Shown here: positions 15,982 through 23,140 of the stretch, piece after piece | Layout: each line of letters opens with the position of its first letter | How positions within the stretch are numbered: the stretch's first letter is position 1 | NCBI GenBank assembly: GCA_023392535.1 | Contig: JAEVYY010000001.1 | Location: forward strand, 1 to 32,498 | Length of the DNA: 32,498 nucleotides | Direction: 5' to 3' | Source: Bacillota bacterium | GTDB lineage: Bacteria > Bacillota > Clostridia > Lachnospirales > Lachnospiraceae | Position numbers and translations under genes: made by a program | Notes under the pieces: generated by a model | What the model saw: the letters and a program-made list of their open reading frames with translations, nothing else | Told to the model about the DNA's origin: nothing | The model's database searches: none

Positions 15982-16443
15982 TTACAATCCCTCTGTAATA
16001 TTTTGCAAGGAATCGTCAAAAGACTCGCCATATATTTTTTCGTACAAGCTATCGAACTCTTTTCGATACTCTGGATTCGCATATGGCGAAAAGAGCAATA
16101 CAAGAACCGAGGCTATAATCACGATATTAAGAAAAATACTTGCAGAGGCAATTATGATACCAGTAAGTGAATAGGCATGCATTTTGGTGTCATAGCCTTT
16201 CGATAATAAGGCAAGTATAATAGCCAGTCCTCCAAGGACAAGCGTAGGGTAAATCGTACATGTAAATGCCAGTATCAAAGCAATAATACTAAGAGACATA
16301 GCGGCGACCGCTAAAGAATTGGCAGGTTTTGTGATAGGAACTTTATAATTCGTATTCCTATGATTGGAATACGCATCATTTTGATTAGAATATTGATCTT
16401 TATAAGGGGATTGCTCCTGTTGTTGATTTTGATTGAAATCCAT
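15982..16443 (-). CDS. Small membrane protein with Gln/Asn-rich N-terminal tail (DUF4190-like)
   Basis: This 153-residue protein starts with about 40 hydrophilic residues rich in Q, N and Y, then P-A-N-S-L-A-V-A-A-M-S-L, typical of DUF4190-like proteins. Hydrophobic stretches at about 43-60, 64-80 and 94-117 follow, ending in a charged tail of about 35 residues. The start at 16443 follows AGAGGAT; an in-frame ATG at 16482 has no ribosome binding site and lies closer to the promoter. Function is unknown. It is the first gene of a leftward pair, with a clear promoter at 16483-16511, and is divergent from tex. Confidence 0.7.
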   Translation of the reverse strand: MDFNQNQQQEQSPYKDQYSNQNDAYSNHRNTNYKVPITKPANSLAVAAMSLSIIALILAFTCTIYPTLVLGGLAIILALLSKGYDTKMHAYSLTGIIIASASIFLNIVIIASVLVLLFSPYANPEYRKEFDSLYEKIYGESFDDSLQNITEGL

Positions 16444-16482
16444 GACTTTATCCTCTGCTTTTTTGATTATAAGTGTAAACAT

Positions 16483-16511
16483 ATTCTAGCACCTTTAACT
16501 TAATATTACAA
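16483..16511 (-). promoter_or_regulatory. SigA-type promoter of the leftward membrane-protein pair
   Basis: On the minus strand, TTGTAA (16511-16506), a 17-base spacer and TAGAAT (16488-16483), with TGC before the -10 as an extended motif. It is 40 bases upstream of the ATG at 16443. Confidence 0.6.
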
Positions 16512-16518
16512 ATCTTTC

Positions 16519-16548
16519 TTGAAAACAGACTATACTATACACTATAAT
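16519..16548 (+). promoter_or_regulatory. SigA-type promoter of tex
   Basis: TTGAAA at 16519-16524, an 18-base spacer and consensus TATAAT at 16543-16548, about 80 bases before the tex start. It is back-to-back with the leftward promoter at 16483-16511. Confidence 0.6.
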
Positions 16549-16626
16549 AAGTGCAGACTAAATGTAAAGGTACTGTTGCTTAAAAAGTGGCAGGATTCCG
16601 AAAAGGAGCAGGAGTAGAACATATAT

Positions 16627-18972
16627 ATGGATATTATTGCAAAATTAAAAGAAGAATTGAACGTGGAAAAATGGCAGGTGGAAGCTACCATTAAATTAAT
16701 CGATGAAGGAAATACGATTCCCTTCATCTCCAGATATCGGAAAGAGGCAACGGGATCTCTGAATGATGAAGTACTTCGCAATTTGTATGACAGATTACAT
16801 TATCTGCGCAATTTGGAGGAAAAGAAACAGCAAGTAATCGGCAGTATTGAAGAACAGGGAAAGCTAACAGATGAATTAAAACAACATATTCTGGGAGCAG
16901 AGACATTGGTGGTGGTAGAAGATCTTTATCGGCCTTATCGACCAAAAAGAAAGACCAGAGCCAGTATTGCGAAAGAAAAAGGTTTGCAAGGTTTGGCAGA
17001 TATTATACTCAGGCAAGAAACTAAAAATACGATTGAGCAGGAAGCAGAAGCTTTTTTGGATGATGAAAAAGAAGTATCAACGGTTGAAAATGCGATTCAG
17101 GGCGCTATGGATATTATTGCAGAAAGCATTTCCGATGAGGCCGATTTCAGAAGCTATATAAGAAATGCTACGATGGAAGAAGGCAAAATAGTAAGTGTTG
17201 CAAAAGATAGTAAGGTACAAAGTGTATACGAAAATTATTATGCGTATGAAGAGCCGATAAACAAAGTGGCAGGGCACAGGACACTTGCATTAAACCGAGG
17301 AGAAAAAGAAAAAATTTTAAATGTAAAGATTGAGGCTCCTGTGGAGCGTATTCATACATTTCTTACTAAAAAAATGATAAGGAATGATAATCCAGTGACC
17401 ACTCCTGTATTGAAAGAAATTATAGAAGACAGTTATGCAAGGCTGATTGCCCCAGCAATTGAAAGAGAAATTCGTAATTATTTAACGGAGAGGGCCGAAG
17501 ATGGAGCAATTGCCGTATTTGGAAAAAATTTAGAACAGCTTTTATTGCAGCCACCGATAGCGGGCAAAGTAGTGCTTGGATGGGATCCTGCATTCCGTAC
17601 TGGTTGTAAATTAGCAGTGGTAGATCCAACTGGAAAAGTATTGGATACTAAGGTAATCTATCCAACGGCACCGCAAAATAAGGTGGCAGAAGCCAAAGCA
17701 GAATTAAAAAAACTAATAAAAAAGTATCATATTTCTTTAATATCAGTAGGAAATGGCACTGCTTCCAGAGAATCGGAACAAATAATTGTTGAATTGATCA
17801 AGGAATTAGAGGTACCAGTACAATATGTAATTGTAAATGAGGCAGGCGCATCTGTTTATTCCGCAAGTAAGCTGGCAACCGAAGAATTTCCAAACTTTGA
17901 TGTCGGGCAAAGAAGCGCAGCATCTATTGCGAGAAGGTTACAGGATCCACTTCCAGAACTTGTAAAAATCGACCCACAGTCAATTGGTGTTGGTCAATAT
18001 CAACATGATATGAATCAAAAAAAGTTAAATGAAGCTTTAACAGGGGTCGTAGAAGATAGTGTAAATAAGGTGGGTGTTGATTTGAATACGGCATCCGCTT
18101 CTCTTCTGGAATACATTTCCGGCATCAGCAAGGTAATTGCAAAAAATATTGTGGATTATAGAGAAGCGAATGGAAAATTTACCAGCAGAAATCAGTTATT
18201 AAAAGTTGCCAAGCTTGGTCCAAAAGCTTATGAACAATGCGCGGGCTTTATGAGGATTTCAGATGGTAAGAATCCTTTGGATGCGACAAGTGTGCATCCG
18301 GAATCCTATGATGCATGTAAAAAGCTACTTGATAAGATGGGAATTAGTATGGACGATGTAAGAAAGGCTCAGAAAAAAGCGGTACAGGAGAAAGTGTCTC
18401 CTATGAAAACAATAAATGTAAAAACAGCAAATACGCAAAAAGTGGTCGTCCGTAATACCAATACTGCCATGGGACGTGCGATGGCTGCAGCAATGGAAAG
18501 TATGAAAAAAGAAGAGGATGGTAAAAGCGTAACTACATCACAGGAAAAGCTACAGCCTATTGGTAATTTAGAGAAAAAAATAAAAGATAAAAAGAAGTTG
18601 GCGGAAGAGCTGGGTATAGGTGAAATAACATTGACAGATATTTTGAAAGAGCTTGAAAAACCAGCCAGAGACCCGCGTGATGATATGCCAGCACCAATAC
18701 TTAGAAGTGACGTTCTTGATATGAAAGATTTACAGCCAGGCATGATATTAAAAGGTACAGTACGAAATGTCATTGATTTTGGTGCATTTGTTGACATAGG
18801 GGTACATCAGGATGGGTTAGTTCACATCTCGCAGATTACTGAAAAATTCATTAAACATCCGCTGGAAGCGGTAAGTGTAGGGGACATAGTTGATGTTAAA
18901 GTTTTGGAAATAGATCTTCCTAAAAAAAGGATCGCACTGACTATGCGTCTTACTGAGAAAAATAGTAAATAA
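16627..18972 (+). CDS. tex: Tex-family RNA-binding transcription accessory protein
   Basis: This 781-residue cytoplasmic protein has all Tex modules in order. The N-terminal helical region carries IPFISRYRKEATGSLNDE. A YqgF/RNase H-like domain starts near 315 (LGWDPAFRTGCKLAVVD), paired helix-hairpin-helix segments follow from about 484 (DLNTASASLLEYISGISK), and an S1 RNA-binding domain lies at 705-775 (GMILKGTVRNVIDFGAFVDIG). Tex proteins bind nucleic acid and affect transcription; the exact reaction is not settled. A basic, K/Q/T-rich linker at about 585-665 between the helix-hairpin-helix part and S1 makes it longer than many family members. AGGAG lies 12 bases before the ATG, a long spacing. 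The GH20 gene begins 20 bases after the stop, so they are probably co-transcribed. Confidence 0.93.
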   Translation: MDIIAKLKEELNVEKWQVEATIKLIDEGNTIPFISRYRKEATGSLNDEVLRNLYDRLHYLRNLEEKKQQVIGSIEEQGKLTDELKQHILGAETLVVVEDLYRPYRPKRKTRASIAKEKGLQGLADIILRQETKNTIEQEAEAFLDDEKEVSTVENAIQGAMDIIAESISDEADFRSYIRNATMEEGKIVSVAKDSKVQSVYENYYAYEEPINKVAGHRTLALNRGEKEKILNVKIEAPVERIHTFLTKKMIRNDNPVTTPVLKEIIEDSYARLIAPAIEREIRNYLTERAEDGAIAVFGKNLEQLLLQPPIAGKVVLGWDPAFRTGCKLAVVDPTGKVLDTKVIYPTAPQNKVAEAKAELKKLIKKYHISLISVGNGTASRESEQIIVELIKELEVPVQYVIVNEAGASVYSASKLATEEFPNFDVGQRSAASIARRLQDPLPELVKIDPQSIGVGQYQHDMNQKKLNEALTGVVEDSVNKVGVDLNTASASLLEYISGISKVIAKNIVDYREANGKFTSRNQLLKVAKLGPKAYEQCAGFMRISDGKNPLDATSVHPESYDACKKLLDKMGISMDDVRKAQKKAVQEKVSPMKTINVKTANTQKVVVRNTNTAMGRAMAAAMESMKKEEDGKSVTTSQEKLQPIGNLEKKIKDKKKLAEELGIGEITLTDILKELEKPARDPRDDMPAPILRSDVLDMKDLQPGMILKGTVRNVIDFGAFVDIGVHQDGLVHISQITEKFIKHPLEAVSVGDIVDVKVLEIDLPKKRIALTMRLTEKNSK

Positions 18973-18992
18973 ATGTAAAGTAGGTCTATGAT

Positions 18993-20438
18993 ATGAAAAC
19001 AGTATTAAATATAGTACCATATCCGAACATGGTAGAGGTTTTTGAGGATAGAGAATGTAAAAGGATGGAAGTTTCGTTACAAGAGAGCACACGGTATGGG
19101 AGAGAAGGATACGTGCTCAATATTACGGAAGAAGGAATTAGAATGGAAGGGAGTCCGGCAGGAATTTTCTATGCAGAACGCACGTTAGAGCAATTGCGGA
19201 TTCAATTTGGGAACAGATTACCTTGTATGAATATTATGGACGGACCCAGATTTCCATACAGGGGGTTTATGCTTGACTCCAGCAGACATTTTCTTCCAAA
19301 GCAGGATGTACTAAAACTGATAGATGCCGCATCGTATTTTAAACTCAACAAAATGCATTGGCATCTGGTGGACGATCAAGGGTGGCGAATCCAGATAGAT
19401 GCATATCCATTACTTACCCAAACTGGTTCAGGCTCCTTCTATACAAAAGAAGATATAAAAGATATTATTGCTTATGCGGATGAAAGGATGATCGACATTA
19501 TTCCGGAAATAGAGATACCAGGACATGAAAGTGCATTGCTTGCTGCGTATCCTTCCATAGGGTGTCTTAGAGAAACGGTAGAAGTTCAGACCAGAGGAGG
19601 TATCTTTGATAATCTGATATGCGCAGGAAAAGAGGAAAGCTGGGATTTTTTAGTAATTATACTAAATGAGATTATGGAACTGTTTCCTTATGAATGTATT
19701 CATATAGGAGGCGATGAAGCTTGCAAGAAAAAATGGAGAAATTGCCCTGAGTGTCAAAAGAAAATAAGAGAACTTAATTTAAAAGATGAGAATGAATTAC
19801 AACAGTGGTTCGTTGTAAAAACGAAGAATTATCTTAAACAGCATGGAAAAAAGACGATTGTTTGGAATGATGCACTTCGTGGAAATAAACTAGATACAGA
19901 TTTTTTGGTACAGGCGTGGATGGGAGATAGAGCGCTGATTACTGATTTTGCCAAGCGCGGAGGGAAAATAATTAATTCGGATAATAATTGCTATTATATG
20001 GATTATCCCTACTTTATGAGTGACGCACATAAAATTCTGCACACGGAACCGTATCCGGGGTATCTGGATGAAGATTTGTACGAAGCAATGCTAGGATTGG
20101 AATGTCCTTTGTGGACAGAGCGGGTTCCACATATAAAAACAGCTTCTTACTTATTATTTCCAAGACTTCCGGCTATGGCAGAGTGCGCATGGACATTGGA
20201 AAAGGCGAGGGATAATAGCAGTTTTTACGATAGGTATGAGAGTGTATCTGTGTATCTGGATAAAAGAGGATTGATAGGAGCACCAAGAGAACATTGGCAT
20301 ATACAGGGTGAGACGGCAGAAAAGGATCAAGAGCGTTATAATACAGTGATGAATCTGCCTGAAAATAAAATGGCAATCGAATTGGATGAAGCCTTGATGG
20401 AAGAAGAGCGAGCCATCTATGGCGATGAAATGGATTGA
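18993..20438 (+). CDS. Intracellular beta-N-acetylhexosaminidase, GH20
   Basis: This 481-residue glycoside hydrolase removes terminal beta-linked N-acetylhexosamine (GlcNAc or GalNAc) from glycans. An N-terminal GH20b-like domain (about 1-85) is followed by the catalytic barrel. The barrel shows RGFMLDSSRHF at about 90-100, KMHWHLVDDQGWRIQI at 120-135, IPGH at 175-178 and the catalytic D241-E242 pair in HIGGDEACKKKW. In GH20 the aspartate positions the substrate acetamido group and the glutamate is the acid/base. There is no signal peptide, so it acts on imported fragments or recycled cell-wall sugars. It is closely linked to tex upstream, and its stop overlaps or nearly touches the next gene. 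Confidence 0.93.
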   Translation: MKTVLNIVPYPNMVEVFEDRECKRMEVSLQESTRYGREGYVLNITEEGIRMEGSPAGIFYAERTLEQLRIQFGNRLPCMNIMDGPRFPYRGFMLDSSRHFLPKQDVLKLIDAASYFKLNKMHWHLVDDQGWRIQIDAYPLLTQTGSGSFYTKEDIKDIIAYADERMIDIIPEIEIPGHESALLAAYPSIGCLRETVEVQTRGGIFDNLICAGKEESWDFLVIILNEIMELFPYECIHIGGDEACKKKWRNCPECQKKIRELNLKDENELQQWFVVKTKNYLKQHGKKTIVWNDALRGNKLDTDFLVQAWMGDRALITDFAKRGGKIINSDNNCYYMDYPYFMSDAHKILHTEPYPGYLDEDLYEAMLGLECPLWTERVPHIKTASYLLFPRLPAMAECAWTLEKARDNSSFYDRYESVSVYLDKRGLIGAPREHWHIQGETAEKDQERYNTVMNLPENKMAIELDEALMEEERAIYGDEMD

Positions 20439-20443
20439 GTTAT

Positions 20444-21277
20444 ATGATAAATCAAATAGTAACGAAAATAAACTTACAAAATGAAATAGCTGTTGAGGCA
20501 TTGAAAATGGATGCAGTTCTTAACTACAAAGAATTACAGCCCTATCTATCCATGCTTAACAGTGAGGATACCTGGGAGGAAGGAGAAAAACGTTTAAAAG
20601 ATAAACTTGGCGAAGATCCGTTGGGAATAAAAATATTGACAGTCATGTTACATTGCGGACAAAAAGTACATGAAACCTATATGGAATTAGGGATAGATGA
20701 ATTGATATATACGGATACGATGAAGTGTTTTACCAGATTCTTAAAGGAACATAAGGAAAATTATGGATTCTATAAGTTTGACAGAAGCTTTTGGACCAGT
20801 AGACAGGTTTCGATGCATTTGTTCCGGATAGGTGAGTTAGAGTATGAGCTTGATCACAAGAACGGTCAAAAGATTGTTAGTATTCATATTCCCTCCAATG
20901 CAGATCTAGCGGGTACAAAAGTAAGAGAATCCCTCCAGGCTGCAAAGAGTTTTTTAGAGAAATTTTATCCGGATTATAGCAAGGTGGACATCATGTGTGA
21001 ATCATGGTTACTCTCCCCTTCACTAAAAAAAATACTTCCGGATGCTTCCAAAATTATACATTTTCAAAATTCTTTTATAATAGTAGATATAGATTTGGAA
21101 TCAGAGGAATACCTGGAATGGGTGTACAAGTTGAAGCCGGATACTATGAATATCTATGATTATAAGGAATTTCCAGAAAACACATCTTTACAAAGAAATA
21201 TGAAACAATATCTTATTGATGGTGGTAAGATTGGTATGGCAACGGGAGTGCTTTTAAGTTTTGAGAATTGTTTATAA
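20444..21277 (+). CDS. Acyltransferase-domain protein (NAT_N/GNAT_C-like), coupled to GH20
   Basis: This 277-residue soluble protein looks like the two-part acyltransferase-domain proteins often seen in Clostridia. A helical N-terminal half is followed by a GNAT-like C-terminal half with F-W-T-S-R-Q, SIHIPSNADL, a CESWLLSP stretch and F-P-E-N-T-S-L-Q-R near the end. The specific substrate is unknown. The ATG at 20444 is five bases after the GH20 stop. A TTG at 20435 would overlap that stop by four bases (TTGA) and would fit translational coupling; neither start has a strong ribosome binding site. The tight link suggests joint work on amino sugars, for example acetyl transfer to or from hexosamines, but that is inference. 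Confidence 0.65.
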   Translation: MINQIVTKINLQNEIAVEALKMDAVLNYKELQPYLSMLNSEDTWEEGEKRLKDKLGEDPLGIKILTVMLHCGQKVHETYMELGIDELIYTDTMKCFTRFLKEHKENYGFYKFDRSFWTSRQVSMHLFRIGELEYELDHKNGQKIVSIHIPSNADLAGTKVRESLQAAKSFLEKFYPDYSKVDIMCESWLLSPSLKKILPDASKIIHFQNSFIIVDIDLESEEYLEWVYKLKPDTMNIYDYKEFPENTSLQRNMKQYLIDGGKIGMATGVLLSFENCL

Positions 21278-21286
21278 ATAATTATA

Positions 21287-21315
21287 TTGACAAAGTACAG
21301 GATTGACCATATTAT
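21287..21315 (+). promoter_or_regulatory. SigA-type promoter of the FMN riboswitch-ribU unit
   Basis: Consensus TTGACA at 21287-21292, a 17-base spacer and TATTAT at 21310-21315. The transcript would begin about 35 bases before the riboswitch aptamer. Confidence 0.75.
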
Positions 21316-21357
21316 AGAATGGAACATTAAAAATAATAGCAGTGAGCTATTTATAAG

Positions 21358-21484
21358 GAAGTTCTTCGGGGCAGGGTGTAATTCCCTACCGGCGGTAAAG
21401 TCCGCGACCCACGTTAGTGGTTGATTTGGTGCGAGTATTCTCTATTCCAAAACCGACAGTAAAGTCTGGATGATAGAAGACAAA
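21358..21484 (+). ncRNA. FMN riboswitch (RFN element)
   Basis: The conserved core is plain: CTTCGGGGCAGGGTG at about 21364, then ATTCCCTACCGGCGGTAAAG, TCCGCGACCC, the variable arm, AAACCGACAGTAAAGTCTGG and the closing GAAG near 21477. It binds flavin mononucleotide. A terminator hairpin follows at 21503, so FMN binding is expected to stop transcription before ribU, and FMN shortage to allow it. Outer edges are approximate to a few bases. Confidence 0.95.
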
Positions 21485-21502
21485 TAATTGTATTGTAAGT
21501 TT

Positions 21503-21533
21503 GTGCCCCATTTTTTTATGGGGCACTTTTTTT
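21503..21533 (+). terminator. Expression-platform terminator of the FMN riboswitch
   Basis: GTGCCCCA and TGGGGCAC form an 8-bp stem with an 8-base T-rich loop, followed by TTTTTTT. It lies 19 bases after the aptamer and 35 bases before ribU. Confidence 0.9.
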
Positions 21534-21567
21534 ATATAATAGGCTGCTGCCGAAGATAGGAGTCATT

Positions 21568-22185
21568 ATGAAACAAAATAATAAATATGCAAGAAACAGA
21601 TCCATGAACTTGAGGCATATGGTACAAATAGCTATGCTGGGAGCTGTTGCTACGGTTCTGATGCTATTTGAAATTCCACTTGGATTCGCCCCTAGTTTTT
21701 ATGAAATTGATCTTAGTGAAGTGGCTGTTTTAATAGGGGCATTTGCAATGGGACCGTTAGCGGCTGCGTTCATTGAAATCATAAAAATTTTATTAAATTT
21801 TGTTTTAAACGGAACCGTAACGGCTGGAATTGGAGAATTAGCAAATTTTTTAATAGGTTGTGGGCTGGTGGTTCCGGCAGGAATTATTTATCGTAAGAAT
21901 AAGAGTAAAAAAGCTGCTTTGGTGGGTATGTTAACTGGAATTTTGGTCATGACAATTATTGGCAGCCTATTAAATGCATATATCTTACTCCCAGTCTATA
22001 GCAGAGCATTTCATATGCCAATGGAATCACTGATCGCGTTAGGAACAGTAGTAAATCCTTCCATTATAGACCTTACTACTTTTATAATATTTGCAGTCGC
22101 CCCTTTTAATTTATTAAAGGGATTTGCAGTTTCCATAGTTACGTTCTTACTTTATAAAAAAATAAGTATTATAATAAAAAATTAA
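21568..22185 (+). CDS. ribU: Riboflavin ECF transporter substrate-binding component RibU
   Basis: This 205-residue membrane protein is the S component of an energy-coupling factor transporter that captures riboflavin. A basic N-terminal segment (residues 1-16) leads into about six hydrophobic helices. L-E-I-P-L-G-F near residue 35 and F-Y-E-I-D-L-S-E near 45-52 match the RibU signature, as do the later K-I-L-L-N and G-E-L-A-N-F segments. The ATPase and T-component genes (ecfA, ecfT) are not in the window, and S components usually share them from elsewhere. ATAGGAG precedes the ATG. Control by the FMN riboswitch directly upstream strongly supports the substrate. Confidence 0.94.
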   Translation: MKQNNKYARNRSMNLRHMVQIAMLGAVATVLMLFEIPLGFAPSFYEIDLSEVAVLIGAFAMGPLAAAFIEIIKILLNFVLNGTVTAGIGELANFLIGCGLVVPAGIIYRKNKSKKAALVGMLTGILVMTIIGSLLNAYILLPVYSRAFHMPMESLIALGTVVNPSIIDLTTFIIFAVAPFNLLKGFAVSIVTFLLYKKISIIIKN

Positions 22186-22196
22186 AAAAGAAAAGA

Positions 22197-22240
22197 AAAA
22201 GAAAGTACTCCTTTGAAAAGGTTCATACTTTCTTTTATTT
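22197..22240 (+). terminator. Rho-independent terminator after ribU
   Basis: AAAAGAAAGTA (22197-22207) pairs with TACTTTCTTTT (22226-22236), and an inner CCTTT/AAAGG arm adds stability. A T-rich tail follows. It begins 12 bases after the ribU stop. Confidence 0.7.
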
Positions 22241-22324
22241 TTAGAATAAAAAATAAGAAAAATTTAATTTAAAATTGAAGTAAAAATTAATCCGCTTACG
22301 TTTTAATGAATAGAGTCAACTATA

Positions 22325-22353
22325 TTGACAAATTCACTAAAATGTATTATTGT
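22325..22353 (+). promoter_or_regulatory. Promoter of the MacAB-like exporter operon
   Basis: Consensus TTGACA at 22325-22330, a 17-base spacer and TATTGT at 22348-22353. The TATTAT three bases earlier would give a spacer that is too short. A palindrome covers the expected transcription start. Confidence 0.5.
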
Positions 22354-22355
22354 AC

Positions 22356-22374
22356 TAATTGTTTAATACAATTA
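22356..22374. promoter_or_regulatory. Palindromic candidate operator at the exporter promoter
   Basis: TAATTGT, TTAAT, ACAATTA is a perfect inverted repeat with 7-base arms. It begins 2 bases after the -10 and would block the start site when occupied. Its TTGT-N5-ACAA core resembles MarR/SlyA-type sites. No regulator gene is adjacent. Confidence 0.5.
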
Positions 22375-22445
22375 AAGTGGCGTGAAAGAAATAATTCCTG
22401 CAATTAGGTTTGTATTCACATCAAACGATGCAGATGGGAGCAGAT

Positions 22446-23135
22446 ATGGAAACATTAATTGAAATTAAGGATATGTGTAAGATATACAATCCGGGAGAAA
22501 ATGAAGTAAGGGCATTGGACAATGTAAATGTCAAAATTAATAAAAAAGAATTTGTTGCCATTATAGGTCATTCGGGCTCAGGTAAATCTACCTTGATGAA
22601 TATGCTTGGATGTCTGGATATTCCCACGAGCGGAAGCTATTTCCTCCATGGAAAAGATGTATCTTCCCTTAGTGATGATGAATTATCAGATATCCGTAAT
22701 GAAGAGATTGGATTCGTATTTCAGGGATTTAATTTGATTCAAAACCTTACTGCCTATGAAAATGTAGAATTGCCCCTGATTTATCGCGGCATTTCCAAGA
22801 AGGAACGTAGAGTATTATCCTTGAGTGCATTGGAAAAGGTCGGATTGTCTCAACGTATCTCACACAAACCTTCCGAGATGTCAGGTGGACAACAGCAAAG
22901 GGTTGCTATCGCAAGGGCTATAGCACAGGCTCCGCCAGTGATCCTGGCAGATGAACCCACCGGTAATTTAGATTCCGGTTCCACGAAAGAGATCATGGGA
23001 ATCTTAAAAGAATTACATGAAGAAGGAAGAACTGTTATTCTAATTACGCATGATGATGACATTGCAGAACAGGCTAAAAGAGTAATAAAAATAAAGGATG
23101 GAAAAATCGAAGAGGATATTACGAGAGGTGAATAG
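22446..23135 (+). CDS. ABC transporter ATP-binding protein, MacB/LolD-like
   Basis: This 229-residue ATPase has Walker A GHSGSGKST at 41-49, the Q-loop in FVFQGFNLI, the signature MSGGQQQRV at 145-153, Walker B VILADEPTGNLDS at 165-177 and the H-loop in LITHDDDI. It matches the ATPase of MacB/LolD-type systems that move peptides, toxins, antibiotics or lipoproteins outward rather than import nutrients. The start at 22446 has GGGAG 5 bases upstream. It is the first gene of a three-gene exporter operon whose membrane parts are separate genes, the usual arrangement in Gram-positive bacteria. The substrate is unknown. Confidence 0.92.
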   Translation: METLIEIKDMCKIYNPGENEVRALDNVNVKINKKEFVAIIGHSGSGKSTLMNMLGCLDIPTSGSYFLHGKDVSSLSDDELSDIRNEEIGFVFQGFNLIQNLTAYENVELPLIYRGISKKERRVLSLSALEKVGLSQRISHKPSEMSGGQQQRVAIARAIAQAPPVILADEPTGNLDSGSTKEIMGILKELHEEGRTVILITHDDDIAEQAKRVIKIKDGKIEEDITRGE

Positions 23136-23140
23136 TTAAT

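Noticed and set aside
15918..16174. Short frames on both strands in the gap between the two leftward membrane-protein genes
   Set aside because: They overlap a recognisable coding end and a short linker, with no ribosome binding site or family features.
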